Shown: positions 33,512 through 43,208 of the stretch, one piece after another
How positions within the stretch are numbered: position 1 is the first letter of the stretch
Layout of the letters: every line of letters begins with the position of its first letter
Assembly: GCA_016840165.1 (NCBI GenBank)
Contig: JAEOSU010000041.1
Span: 1 to 56,220 of the forward strand
From: Promethearchaeota archaeon
GTDB taxonomy: Archaea > Asgardarchaeota > Lokiarchaeia > Sigyniarchaeales > SOKP01
DNA length: 56,220 nt
Direction: 5' to 3'
Notes under the pieces: model-generated
What the model saw: the letters and a program-made list of their open reading frames with translations, nothing else
Told to the model about the DNA's origin: nothing
Databases searched by the model: none
Made by a program: the position numbers and the translations under genes

Positions 33512-34771
33512 TTGCTACCGCGACCAAACCCATATGAGACTCGAAAAAAACAGCTCCAGATCGCAGCTGAGCTTCTTGATTTACATCCAAATACCATTGA
33601 ATATTTGAAGCGTGTGGAACGAGTTTTGATTGTAGCGATACCAATTATCATGGATGATGGAAGCCTTGAAGTATTTGAAGGATATCGAATCCATCACTCT
33701 ACTTTACGCGGTCCCGCTAGAGGGGGAGTTCGATATGCCCCAGATCTGAATATTGATGATGTTAAGGCGTTAGCATTCCTAATGACCTTTAGAAATGCAC
33801 TATTAGGACTTCCACTTGGAGGATCAAAGGGAGGAGTCCGGGTAGATGTCAAGAAGATCTCTAAAGAAGAGTTAGAAAAGCTTACAAGAAGATATACTGG
33901 AGAGATTATAAATATTATCGGTCCTGATATTGATATACTCTCTCCAGATTTGAATACAGACGAACAGACAATGGCTTGGATTATGGATGTATATTCAATG
34001 CAGAAAGGGCGGAGCGTACCAGGAGTAGTGACCGGGAAACCACTTGAAATTGGTGGAACGGTCGGGAGTAATGAGGCGAGTGGTACGGGATTATATTATA
34101 TTATTCAAGCATTATGTGAAAAATATCATTTTAATCTAAAATCCTTTTCCATAGCAATTCAAGGCTTTGGAAAGGTTGGAAGTGTAATTGCGAAGTTATT
34201 ATATGATTTTGGATGCAGAATACTGGCAATAACAGAATCGGTAGGTGGTCTTTATAGTAAAGAAGGATTAGATGTTGATAAACTTCTGAAATGGAAAAAA
34301 GACACCAATAGCCCATTAGAAGAATTCGCTGATCAAAATCTAAAAAAGATCACCAATGAAGAATTGTTTAAAATTAAATGTGATATCCTTATTCCCGCAG
34401 CTATTGAAAACCAAATAACAAGTAAAAATGTGAATGATGTTGATTGTAAAATCATCGTAGAAGGAGCGGATGGACCAGTTACTAGTAAGGCTGATAAAGT
34501 TTTAGAAGAAAGAGGAATAATAGTAGTACCAGATATCCTTGCAAACAGTGGAGCCGCTTGTGTTTCATATTTTGAATATATTCAAGATATTCATGCCTAT
34601 TTTTGGACACTTGAGAGAGTTTATAGAGAAATGAAGCGAATAATGCTGGAAGCCTTTGAAAAAGTATGGAATTTATCAAATGAAAAAAAAGTATCGCTAA
34701 GGAACGCAGCATATATGCTAGCAATTTCATCTGTGGCTAAAACACATGAATTAAGAGGTTTATTTCCTTAG
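33512..34771 (+). CDS. gdhA: Glutamate dehydrogenase (Glu/Leu/Phe/Val dehydrogenase family)
   Basis: GDH interconverts glutamate and 2-oxoglutarate plus ammonia. The 419-residue protein has all landmarks: YRIHHSTLRGPARGGVRYAP, the catalytic-lysine loop LPLGGSKGGV, GPDIDILSPD, and the Rossmann motif IQGFGKVGS with an acidic/neutral strand end that leaves NAD versus NADP open. Length matches hexameric archaeal GDH. The start is TTG 33512 (MLPRPNPYE) after a GGTGAG ribosome site. It converges on the CooC-like gene with a 12-bp gap. It may feed 2-oxoglutarate to the hydroxyacid enzymes farther right (inference). Confidence 0.92.
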   Translation: MLPRPNPYETRKKQLQIAAELLDLHPNTIEYLKRVERVLIVAIPIIMDDGSLEVFEGYRIHHSTLRGPARGGVRYAPDLNIDDVKALAFLMTFRNALLGLPLGGSKGGVRVDVKKISKEELEKLTRRYTGEIINIIGPDIDILSPDLNTDEQTMAWIMDVYSMQKGRSVPGVVTGKPLEIGGTVGSNEASGTGLYYIIQALCEKYHFNLKSFSIAIQGFGKVGSVIAKLLYDFGCRILAITESVGGLYSKEGLDVDKLLKWKKDTNSPLEEFADQNLKKITNEELFKIKCDILIPAAIENQITSKNVNDVDCKIIVEGADGPVTSKADKVLEERGIIVVPDILANSGAACVSYFEYIQDIHAYFWTLERVYREMKRIMLEAFEKVWNLSNEKKVSLRNAAYMLAISSVAKTHELRGLFP

Positions 34772-34783
34772 ATAGTTAATTTT

Positions 34784-35557
34784 CTAATCTAATAGCTCTG
34801 CAAGGAAGTTTTTAACCTCAAGATAACTTTTCGAATCTATAGGCAAATCGATTATTGGTTTTCCTTGTAAGTCAAATTCAATTATTTTTTCATCTTCAGG
34901 AATGAGCCCTAATAATTCAAAATTTAAAGATTTAATTTTGTCTACAATACTCGAAATATTACCCCTTACTTTATTAATGATAATACCCAATTGCTTGTAT
35001 TTAGTAAACTTATCGGCACTTGATCTAATTGACTCAGCAGTGTCTATTCCTCTTATAGAAATATCAGTCACAATTATAATTATATCAACAGATTGGATAA
35101 CTAATCGGTTAACTATTTCAAGACCAGCCTCGCAATCAATCAGAATTATATCAAAATCTTTAGAGATTGATTCGATCACTCTTCTCAGGATAGCATTCGA
35201 GGGACAGAAACATCCAGGGCCTTCAGGCTGACCGATTGAAAAAAGACTAAATTGCTTACTCTCAACAATTGCATTATACACATTGAAATCAACATTTTCC
35301 GCGATAGATTCAGTTGAACGTTCCTTGCTAAGAATAGAATTGATTAAATCAGCTCGTACTTTTTCTATACTTTTTTTTGGATTTAACTTTACCATTTTAC
35401 TGAGATGTGGATGTGTTGGATCGGCGTCAATGAGGAGAAGCTTAAGATTATAATCTAAAGATATAGTTTTGGCCATAAGAGTGGTAATAATCGATTTCCC
35501 AACTCCGCCCTTACCTAAGATTGCAATAACTAATGGATGTTCGATAGTATGTATCAT
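34784..35557 (-). CDS. CooC/AcsF-like nickel-insertion ATPase (MinD family)
   Basis: The protein has 257 residues and a deviant Walker A motif, GKGGVGKS (residues 15-22), followed by LLLIDADPTHPHLS. GPGCFCPSNAILR carries two cysteines as CxC, the dimer-interface zinc/nickel motif typical of CooC, and IILIDCEAGLE is Walker B. CooC and AcsF load nickel into CO dehydrogenase and acetyl-CoA synthase. It directly abuts the upstream gene (TGAATG), so the two are translationally coupled. Which metalloenzyme it serves is not visible in the window. Confidence 0.8.
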   Translation of the reverse strand: MIHTIEHPLVIAILGKGGVGKSIITTLMAKTISLDYNLKLLLIDADPTHPHLSKMVKLNPKKSIEKVRADLINSILSKERSTESIAENVDFNVYNAIVESKQFSLFSIGQPEGPGCFCPSNAILRRVIESISKDFDIILIDCEAGLEIVNRLVIQSVDIIIIVTDISIRGIDTAESIRSSADKFTKYKQLGIIINKVRGNISSIVDKIKSLNFELLGLIPEDEKIIEFDLQGKPIIDLPIDSKSYLEVKNFLAELLD

Positions 35558-36328
35558 TCATATTTCCTCTTTTCTATTTCGAGCCACCATGACCTTTTTA
35601 ATTTCATAACATTCTACTTGATACGGACATATTTCACAGCCCCATTCATAATCGCAATCAATCCTTTTTTTCCAATCATCTAATTTTTTTAACCAGTTCT
35701 CCTTTAACTTGAGAGTGAGCTCAGAGGAGACTATTAGGAAATTCTCGATGATATCTGGATAAGAATTAATCAAGATTATTTCCATAGCCTCTAATATATC
35801 AGTAAACTTTGTCCTATAAAGATATAAGATTGCATTTGCGAGGAGCTGGAAACTAAATCCCTTTTTAAGTACCTTTGTACTTATTCTGCTCCAGAATCTA
35901 CGAGGAACAGAGCGAATTGAGAAACCTTCGATACTACTTGATATAAAGGTAAATGAATTTAACTGCTTTAATTCTTGACTTGATTGATCTTTAAGACTAA
36001 TTAACAACAAGAGTCCAAAATCAATAGATTTTTGCTTAATGAATTTGATTTCTGGACCAATAAGAGTGATATTGCCATCTCGAAGTAAATTTTTTTCCTT
36101 CATTGGATAAATCAACAGAAATGACTCCTTATTCATCCCTCCAAGTTCAAGTCCCGTCTCTTCTTGAAGTATTACTTCCTTATATGTATCCAATTCCACT
36201 CCAATCTTATTTTTTTGAAAGTATTGGGTTGCATCTTCACATTCATGATATAAATTAACTTCGATATTAGCATTCTTTTGGTTAATGATAAAGGTTCTTA
36301 ATTTATCGATTGTGCTTTCATTCGACAT
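35558..36328 (-). CDS. Cys-rich C-terminus protein with acetyl-CoA-synthase-like stretch
   Basis: In this 256-residue protein, the region GVELDTYKEVILQEETGLELGG, MNKESFLLIYP and DGNITLIGPEI resembles a conserved stretch of the acetyl-CoA synthase beta subunit (CdhC/AcsB), but the A-cluster domain is missing. The C-terminus has CDYEWGCEICPYQVEC, a four-cysteine Cx6Cx2Cx5C metal-binding motif. It is upstream of and fused in translation to the CooC/AcsF-like ATPase. A role as a nickel-enzyme assembly partner is inferred from that pairing. Homology to ACS is by eye and not certain. Confidence 0.5.
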   Translation of the reverse strand: MSNESTIDKLRTFIINQKNANIEVNLYHECEDATQYFQKNKIGVELDTYKEVILQEETGLELGGMNKESFLLIYPMKEKNLLRDGNITLIGPEIKFIKQKSIDFGLLLLISLKDQSSQELKQLNSFTFISSSIEGFSIRSVPRRFWSRISTKVLKKGFSFQLLANAILYLYRTKFTDILEAMEIILINSYPDIIENFLIVSSELTLKLKENWLKKLDDWKKRIDCDYEWGCEICPYQVECYEIKKVMVARNRKEEI

Positions 36329-36478
36329 TTGTATTTTTTATGAATTGCTCTTTTATCTGAGCATATAGTTTGTGCTATATCCTCTAATTATACAATATTC
36401 TATAAACAATTAATTATTTATTGAGTAAAGTCAAGATAAATTTTATATTAATACTAATTAATTAAAAATAAAAATATC

Positions 36479-36901
36479 ATGATATCGATACAAAAAGGCG
36501 AAGATCTTTTATCCATCACGCTTAATAATATATTAAGCTTCAGAAAGGATGAGGAAGAGTTTATTAATCTTGTAAATGGCTGGAACAAAAATATCATAAT
36601 TGAGATTATACATTTTTACCCTATTGAGGTGATATTTATGGGGATTCAGATAACTTTTAAAACTAATAATTTTGATAAAAAAATTCATTTAAAAGTAAAG
36701 TTAGACTTGCAAACTTTTTTAGATATCGCATATGGAAGAATTAATCCTATTTCCGCAGTATTGAAAGGGAAATTAAAGATTAAGGGATTATTGAAAATAA
36801 GAACCTTGCTCAAGTTTATGAAAATCTTTTTAAAAAGCATGAAAATGGTGGCAGCGAACCCAAATCTGAATTATTATGAGCAAAACAAAAAAATAAGGTG
36901 A
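36479..36901 (+). CDS. SCP2-like sterol-carrier domain protein
   Basis: This 140-residue soluble protein is made of a single SCP-2-like fold. IHLKVKLDLQTFLDIAYGRINPISAVLKGKLKIKG, in pieces, is typical of SCP2 C-terminal domains (the Gly-Arg-x-Asn-Pro turn, and GKLKIKG in the last strand). These bind lipids or CoA esters. It starts at ATG 36479 and lies 10 bp before the FAD-oxidase gene, so it forms an operon of three with the next two genes. The link suggests hydrophobic or CoA-linked substrates, but no direct evidence exists. Confidence 0.7.
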   Translation: MISIQKGEDLLSITLNNILSFRKDEEEFINLVNGWNKNIIIEIIHFYPIEVIFMGIQITFKTNNFDKKIHLKVKLDLQTFLDIAYGRINPISAVLKGKLKIKGLLKIRTLLKFMKIFLKSMKMVAANPNLNYYEQNKKIR

Positions 36902-36911
36902 GATTATTAAA

Positions 36912-38387
36912 ATGACTGAGACAAAAAAAAGAAAGATTTATGATAGAGTAAGTAAAGAAGAAGTAGAGGAAAAACTAATTGAGATCTTCGGATCAGAAAG
37001 TGTGACAAGTAAATCAGTTGATTTGTATCCCTACTCTTATGATATGACTGAATGTGAAGCCCATATGCCTGATTTTATTGTTATTCCAGAAAATAATGAT
37101 CACCTCGTCAAATTAGTTAAGTATTGTAATACTAATGCTATTCCCATTGTTCCTTATATATCTGGGAATAATGTCGGAGGTCTAACTATACCGGAAAAAG
37201 GGGGTATCGTTGTTGATTTTGGAAAAAAGATGAATAAGATACTGCATATCGATGAAAATATGATGTATGCTTTAGTTGAACCGGGAGTTACCTTCGGCCA
37301 ACTACATAAATATTTGGAAGCAAATTATCCGCAATTAAGATATAGCTATCCTTTCGCACCGCCGTATGCAGGAGTTGTAGGCAATGCTATCTTAAGTGGA
37401 ATGAATAATTTATCATGTAAAATTGGATCCATGGGCGATTCGATTAATGGCTTAGAAGTAATTACTGCAGACGGCTCTATTACGCGAATTGGAAGCTGCT
37501 TTTACGGCAAGGACCAAGCAGATGACGATAGTTGGTGGTGCCGATATCCTATGCCTGATCTCATGGGACTTTTTATTAACTGGCAAGGAATGACGGGCTT
37601 AGTAACTAAATGTGCTGTGCAACTATGGCCAAACCCACCAATCAAAAAAACTTATTTAGCCATTGTGTTTGGATTAGAAGCCATTGCTCCTGTAATGAGG
37701 GAAGTAGGAAAGACAGAAATTGTAGATGATATTTCTGCGGTAAGTATAGAAGTGGTAAAAATGGCAGTTGAAATACCTGAACCTGAAAAAATAGAAGGGG
37801 AACCTGATTTTGCGGCATTATTCCCAATGTCCGCTAGCACTGAGAATCAAATGAAAGCTAAAAAGGAGATTTTAGATTTAACTATTAAGAAATTACAGGA
37901 TCAAGGAATTAAAGTTATTTTAGTTGATGTAGATGAATTTACCAAATTATTTAATTTAAGAGTTCGTTGTTATCTCGACTTACCCTCAGTAGTGCTTACA
38001 TTGGTAGAATATTCAGGATTAACATGGTTTGGCTCTTATGCGCCCACTCATAAACTCGAGGAATTAATATCTAAGGTTTATCCTATATTTATAAAATACA
38101 AAGTTCCACCTTTCATTTATATGAAAATCATGAAAAATTCGCATTATGGGATTTTCCGTCCTATTATTCGATATAAAAAGTTCGAAGACGAGGAAAAGAT
38201 TCATCAACTCTTAAATGAAATCACGGAACTTTGCATCAATAAAGGATGTATTCCATATAAAACTCCAACCTGGATGACTGAAAAAATGCGTAAATTGATT
38301 AACCCTGGTTGGCTCCAACTTTTCGATAAGATCAAAAAATGTATGGATCCAAATAATATATTTAATCCTGGCAGGTGGAATACGTAA
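36912..38387 (+). CDS. FAD-linked 2-hydroxyacid oxidase/dehydrogenase (GlcD-like), copy 1
   Basis: This 491-residue flavoprotein belongs to the vanillyl-alcohol oxidase/PCMH superfamily. The FAD-binding core is recognisable in IPIVPYISGNNVGG and IPEKGGIVVDFGK, then YALVEPGVTFGQL; the closing family motif is DPNNIFNPGRW. Members include D-lactate, glycolate and D-2-hydroxyglutarate dehydrogenases and alkyl-DHAP synthase. Its substrate cannot be assigned. It overlaps the following iron-sulfur gene by one base (TAATG), as glcD/glcF partners do, and has a paralogue at 47628. Confidence 0.85.
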   Translation: MTETKKRKIYDRVSKEEVEEKLIEIFGSESVTSKSVDLYPYSYDMTECEAHMPDFIVIPENNDHLVKLVKYCNTNAIPIVPYISGNNVGGLTIPEKGGIVVDFGKKMNKILHIDENMMYALVEPGVTFGQLHKYLEANYPQLRYSYPFAPPYAGVVGNAILSGMNNLSCKIGSMGDSINGLEVITADGSITRIGSCFYGKDQADDDSWWCRYPMPDLMGLFINWQGMTGLVTKCAVQLWPNPPIKKTYLAIVFGLEAIAPVMREVGKTEIVDDISAVSIEVVKMAVEIPEPEKIEGEPDFAALFPMSASTENQMKAKKEILDLTIKKLQDQGIKVILVDVDEFTKLFNLRVRCYLDLPSVVLTLVEYSGLTWFGSYAPTHKLEELISKVYPIFIKYKVPPFIYMKIMKNSHYGIFRPIIRYKKFEDEEKIHQLLNEITELCINKGCIPYKTPTWMTEKMRKLINPGWLQLFDKIKKCMDPNNIFNPGRWNT

Positions 38388-39565
38388 TGGTTGAAGTTGA
38401 TGATTCATTACTTGGAAAAGAATTTCTCGAAATGGCATTTGATCGATGTATTAAATGTAGCACGTGTAAATATGGATATAAAAACTTTGATAAAATATGC
38501 CCTTCAGGGGAGAAGTTTTTATTTGAATCCTACTGGGCTTCCGGACGGATAAGAATAATACGAGGAGTCCTTTCGGGGGATATAGAATGGTCTGATGATT
38601 TAAAAGATCCAATTTTCGCATGCCCAACATGCGGAGCGTGTATCGATTCTTGTCAAGCACCTCATGCTGATTATATAGTCGATATGATAGAAGCGTTAAG
38701 AGAGTTAGCGGTACGACACATAGGTCCCGCTGATAAACAAGAGTTATTAGTCTCTCGATGTGAAGAAAACTGCAATCCTTATGGAGAGATGAATTCTAAT
38801 AATGAAGATTTAAAGAAACAGTATAATCTTCCCGATAAGGCAGATTGGGTTTACTTTATTGGATGTACAAGTAATTATCGCCAGCAATCCTTAAGAGACG
38901 CTACTTTAAGGTTCTTGAAGAAAGCGGGTATTGATTTTACGCTTATTGATGAGCATTGCTGTACTAGTCCTATGATAAGAACGGGGCAAACTAGCATTGT
39001 AAAGGAATACATGAAATATAACATTTCTCAAATTCAAAAAACAGGAGCATCGAAAGTAATTACTTCCTGTGCGGGATGCTATCGAACTTTAATGAAAGAT
39101 TTCGAAAAGTTCGGAGAATCATATGAATTTGAGGTGTATCATTCTCTCGAGCTTGTAAAAAAATTACTGGATGAAGGAAAACTTAAATTCAAATCTTCTT
39201 ATGATAAAAGAGTCACTTATCATGATCCATGCCATTTAGGAAGGCATATGGGAATCTATGAGCTGCCTCGTGAAATATATAAGCAAATTCCGGGACTAAA
39301 ATTGGTTGAGATGAGAAGAAATCGGAATTTTGCTTGGTGTTGTGGCGCAGGGGGTGGAGTAAAGATTGGATATCCTGATTGGTCTATAGAAATCTCAAAA
39401 GAACGATTGGAGGAGGCAAAAGAAACTGGTGCCGAAATAGTCACATCTACGTGTCCTTTTTGTAAGACTAATTTAAGTGATGCTAACCAAAAATATGATT
39501 TTGAATTTCAAGTACTCGATCTAATGGAAATTTTAGATCAAATAGAGATTGAAATATTAAAATAA
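38387..39565 (+). CDS. HdrD/GlcF-like iron-sulfur (CCG-domain) protein, copy 1
   Basis: Electron-accepting partner of the FAD oxidase upstream. N-terminal cluster motifs CIKCSTC...ICP and CPTCGACIDSC hold two [4Fe-4S] clusters. Two CCG domains follow: GCTSNYRQQ, HCCTSP and SCAGCYR, then DPCHLGRH, WCCGAGGGV and STCPFCKT, like HdrB/HdrD, GlpC and GlcF. ATG 38387 overlaps the upstream stop by one base; GTG 38375 is another in-frame choice. It is strongly similar to the protein at 49014, including long identical runs in the second CCG domain (IGYPDWSIEISKERLEEAKETGA, in part), which suggests a fairly recent duplication or conversion. Confidence 0.87.
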   Translation: MVEVDDSLLGKEFLEMAFDRCIKCSTCKYGYKNFDKICPSGEKFLFESYWASGRIRIIRGVLSGDIEWSDDLKDPIFACPTCGACIDSCQAPHADYIVDMIEALRELAVRHIGPADKQELLVSRCEENCNPYGEMNSNNEDLKKQYNLPDKADWVYFIGCTSNYRQQSLRDATLRFLKKAGIDFTLIDEHCCTSPMIRTGQTSIVKEYMKYNISQIQKTGASKVITSCAGCYRTLMKDFEKFGESYEFEVYHSLELVKKLLDEGKLKFKSSYDKRVTYHDPCHLGRHMGIYELPREIYKQIPGLKLVEMRRNRNFAWCCGAGGGVKIGYPDWSIEISKERLEEAKETGAEIVTSTCPFCKTNLSDANQKYDFEFQVLDLMEILDQIEIEILK

Positions 39566-39587
39566 AAAATGCACACTATATCCTATT

Positions 39588-41753
39588 ATGAGTAAATATC
39601 GGCAATTAAAAGATTTAATTCTCAGATTAAAAGCTCGAAAATGGTCTCCGTGGTGGAAATTACCTCGATTATGTTTATATATATTTGGTATTGTAAGTTA
39701 CTTTTGGTATTTTTGGTGTGTAATTGGTTTAGTAATAGGGTTTTTATATTTCATATTCTTCCAAGACCGCGGTTGGAGAAGAAATGGGTTAGTCCTTGCA
39801 TTCGCTATTGGGTTCATAAATGTGTTAGTGTTCTTTTATAAAGCGTATTCTCCACTTAATTTGGTTATTTGGTCAGGATTAGGTATTTTTCTTTCGTATA
39901 CTGTTCTGCTCGGTATAAACAGTCTGTTAAAAAAGAAAACAGAGATTATCTCTAAGATAAAATTAAGAATTGATAAGAAATTAATGAGGGTTCCCAGAAA
40001 AATCGGCTTCGGTTTAAAATTCATGGTTGTTTTAATTCCTATTATTTCTTGGTCTTCAGTAAATCTCGATTTTGGAGTAATGTTCGATAATAATCCACGA
40101 TTGCTATGGATCCATGCACCTTCTAATGTGAATATAGCAGAATCATTTGATGTCACGGTCGAGGCATGGGATGCGTTCGAAAGATTAAGTGCAGTTTATT
40201 CAGGTAGAGTACAATTCTCCCTTCGTTCTTATAATCTTACCAACTATAGCCTCATAACTAATCCTGTTGCAGTCTTACCTGCAGCATATACTTTCACTGG
40301 ACAGCTTTTTGGGTCAGATATTGCCTATGAAATAAAGGATGGGAAAGATAATGGTCTACATGCCTTTTCGATGCAAATTGATACTCCCGGAATTCATTAT
40401 ATATTAGTCAATGATAGTTGGACTCAAAATACGTATTTTAGCAATCCGATTATTGCGGATTCCTATGATCCTTCAGATTCCCGAATATATTGGGGTGATA
40501 TTCATACTCATTCAGAATTATCGGATGGAACTGGAAGCGCAGAACATTCATACTATTACGCAAGACAAATTGCTTGTCTTGATTATAATGCGTTAACTGA
40601 CCATGGCGAAATTATGCTTTTCAATCCTTTTTCTCTAGATAATTTAGAAACGGCAACCAATAACGCTTATGAACCAAATGAGTTTGTTACTTTTCATGGG
40701 ATTGAATGGACCAATGTGGTTACTGGTCATTATATTTGTATTTTTAGTGGTGATTCTTTATTAAAAAATCCAGTCATTTCCTATTTAACAGTCCCGAAAC
40801 CTCAAGACTTATGGAATGTGTTGGACAGTTTTACCTCTCAGACTGGAGCTAGAGCATTAGCATTTCCGCATCATACTACAAAGAGAGCATATATGGAGGA
40901 TTGGACCTATATTAATCCAAAGTATGTAAAGTTGGCCGAAGTCACTTCTGTGCATGGAGAATTTTTATTTGAACAAAGGCATGAGCTGAATTATCGGGGT
41001 GCGATTGATCCCCCACCAGAATATACTCATGGATCATCAATCGTTGATGCTTACAAAATGGGATATCGTTTGACGCTATATGCAGCGAGTGATGAACATG
41101 ATGGGCATCCAGGTCACAGTCTTAGTCATACCAGAGCTTATATAGGACATCAACGTCCATATAGTCTATGGCATACACGCAATGAGCATCCTTACCCAGG
41201 CGGAATTAGTGCAGTTTATGCTGATAATTTAACGAGAGAAGGAATTTTTAGTGCCATTGAACAGCAAAGGATTTTCGGATGCTCCGATCATGGCAGACCT
41301 ATACTTGATTTTACAATAAATGGTACTCGTGTAGGTGATGGATCGACTCTCGTTGTAGATAATCAGAGTTCTCATCGTCAACTAAATATATTTCTTGCTC
41401 AAGATGGCGCTCCAATAGGACGAAAACATATTTCAGCATCAGTTCATCCGAATTGGATTCCAAACTGGAATGTTTCACTTGAGATCATCAAAAATGGAGA
41501 GTTGTGGGATACAATACAAACCTCGAGTCCTGTTACCAATGTTACAATAATAGATACGGAATTAATTACAGGAACTTCCTTTACGCCCTATTGTGTGGAA
41601 ATCGATGGCCAATGGTATATTAACCAATATAGTGACAATCCAATAGATCCTTCTAATCTTAATACGGGAGGATTTGACTTCTATTTAGTGCGTGCAGTTT
41701 GGGAAAATGGGAGAGCTGCTTTTATCGGACCAATTTGGGTCGAATATCCCTAA
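39588..41753 (+). CDS. Membrane-anchored PHP/DUF3604-type hydrolase-like protein
   Basis: The 721-residue protein has an N-terminal membrane region of about four helices (residues 25-160), then a beta-rich extracytoplasmic region. From about residue 300 comes a PHP-like metal site: YWGDIHTHSELSDGTG, YNALTDHGE, FHGIEWTN, AFPHHTTK and ASDEHDGHPGH. These His/Asp ligands match DUF3604/PHP phosphoesterase-like domains. The catalytic domain likely faces the outside. It starts 22 bp after the CCG gene and could share its transcript. The natural substrate is unknown. Confidence 0.8.
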   Translation: MSKYRQLKDLILRLKARKWSPWWKLPRLCLYIFGIVSYFWYFWCVIGLVIGFLYFIFFQDRGWRRNGLVLAFAIGFINVLVFFYKAYSPLNLVIWSGLGIFLSYTVLLGINSLLKKKTEIISKIKLRIDKKLMRVPRKIGFGLKFMVVLIPIISWSSVNLDFGVMFDNNPRLLWIHAPSNVNIAESFDVTVEAWDAFERLSAVYSGRVQFSLRSYNLTNYSLITNPVAVLPAAYTFTGQLFGSDIAYEIKDGKDNGLHAFSMQIDTPGIHYILVNDSWTQNTYFSNPIIADSYDPSDSRIYWGDIHTHSELSDGTGSAEHSYYYARQIACLDYNALTDHGEIMLFNPFSLDNLETATNNAYEPNEFVTFHGIEWTNVVTGHYICIFSGDSLLKNPVISYLTVPKPQDLWNVLDSFTSQTGARALAFPHHTTKRAYMEDWTYINPKYVKLAEVTSVHGEFLFEQRHELNYRGAIDPPPEYTHGSSIVDAYKMGYRLTLYAASDEHDGHPGHSLSHTRAYIGHQRPYSLWHTRNEHPYPGGISAVYADNLTREGIFSAIEQQRIFGCSDHGRPILDFTINGTRVGDGSTLVVDNQSSHRQLNIFLAQDGAPIGRKHISASVHPNWIPNWNVSLEIIKNGELWDTIQTSSPVTNVTIIDTELITGTSFTPYCVEIDGQWYINQYSDNPIDPSNLNTGGFDFYLVRAVWENGRAAFIGPIWVEYP

Positions 41754-41968
41754 GTATTAGATTAAATATTTCTCACTTTATTTTCTTTAATCTCAAAACT
41801 TTTCAAATCAATTTACAAGTTATAAATTTTCGATATAAGAAAGTTATTATTCAGTCTATTTTTAACCTAAAATTTAATAATTTCTAAGGAGAAGCATTTT
41901 GAATCTAAAAAGCTTAGATAAAATAATAGTAATTATTCTGAAAAAAAAATTAACATAAGATCAGAACC

Positions 41969-43195
41969 ATGTTAAGATTTAGTATAAAGAATGCATTTCG
42001 AAAAAAATCTACTGCTATACTCTCAAGCGCGGGAGTAGGGATAGGTTTAATGCTAGTTTTTGTAATTGGGGCATTTACAGCGGGAGTAAATGCTCAATTT
42101 CAAGAAAACCTTACTGAAACTGTAGGACTTGTGGAAGTAGTTGAGAAAGGTAATTTAGGAGCGAATTCGCATTTACCATTAACTATCGTAGATTCTCTAT
42201 TTAATACTCCTGAAGTAGGAGATTTTATTGCAGGTTATAATGTAGAAACTCAAGCCCCAGCGACTTATACTCTTGAATATAACGATGATTTAAATAATCT
42301 TGGTGATTCTCTTACGCTTATTGGAATAAACAAAAGTTTAGATCAAGCGTGGGGAGGCCCTACAAGTAAAATATTGAACGGTAGAGCATTTAATTTAAAC
42401 GCCAATGAAACTATTATCGATGCACGCCTTCTGGAGGCAGCTCAATTTCCTGTTGATACTGGTGATGAAATTACGATCGATCTAGGATTTAGCAATGTAA
42501 ATTTAACAATTGTAGGAATTTATGATCAAGAAGATAATGGAGCTCCCGATTTTGTTCCAAGAGAATATTTTCTCTATACTGACATTCAAGATATTTGGAA
42601 TTTTTTAACTATATCAGGAGACGAAACTAACATCTATACACAAGTTGCATTGCGATTCAATGTAGAAACTTCAGAAGCCACTAATATTTTTGTAGACAAA
42701 ATTAATGAATATTCAGAATCTGGTGGATATTTTCCTATAGAAGTTTCAGCTTTTTCACTTTCTGCGTTTTTTGAGTCAATTGAAGAGACATTTGCAATAT
42801 TTGATGGATTTGCGGGAATTATCGGTTTTATTACTGTGCTTGCTGGAGGGACAGCAATAGTAGTAACTCAGTTAATGTCGGTGACCTCAAGATTAAAAGA
42901 ATTTGCAATACTGAAATCAACGGGCTGGAAAAATCGACACATATTTACAAATGTAATCTATGAATCTCTTACACTAGGATTCTTAGGTGCAGCGATAGGA
43001 CTAGGACTAGGAGCCATTTTAGTATTTTTCCTTAGCAGTGGAGGGAGTCCATTTGGAACTGCTTCAGCAATTATTACCTTCGAAGGAATAATAGAGGTAG
43101 TTGCTTATGCCCTGGGATTAGGAATTCTGGGAGGTTTATACCCGGGAATTAAAGCATCAAGAGTAAGACCTGTAGTGGTCTTAAAAGGAGAATAA
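41969..43195 (+). CDS. FtsX/MacB-type ABC transporter permease
   Basis: This 408-residue permease has one N-terminal membrane helix (residues 20-42), a large extracytoplasmic domain (about 45-265) and three C-terminal helices (about 275-400). The conserved FtsX-like pieces IKNAFRKKSTAILSSAG and MSVTSRLKEFAILKSTGW, and the ending YPGIKASRVRPVVVLKGE are clear. Such permeases work as mechanotransducers or lipoprotein/peptide exporters (LolCE/MacB type). It pairs with the ATPase gene 13 bp downstream. The exported substrate is unknown. Confidence 0.88.
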   Translation: MLRFSIKNAFRKKSTAILSSAGVGIGLMLVFVIGAFTAGVNAQFQENLTETVGLVEVVEKGNLGANSHLPLTIVDSLFNTPEVGDFIAGYNVETQAPATYTLEYNDDLNNLGDSLTLIGINKSLDQAWGGPTSKILNGRAFNLNANETIIDARLLEAAQFPVDTGDEITIDLGFSNVNLTIVGIYDQEDNGAPDFVPREYFLYTDIQDIWNFLTISGDETNIYTQVALRFNVETSEATNIFVDKINEYSESGGYFPIEVSAFSLSAFFESIEETFAIFDGFAGIIGFITVLAGGTAIVVTQLMSVTSRLKEFAILKSTGWKNRHIFTNVIYESLTLGFLGAAIGLGLGAILVFFLSSGGSPFGTASAIITFEGIIEVVAYALGLGILGGLYPGIKASRVRPVVVLKGE

Positions 43196-43208
43196 GGAGG
43201 TTAAAAAA

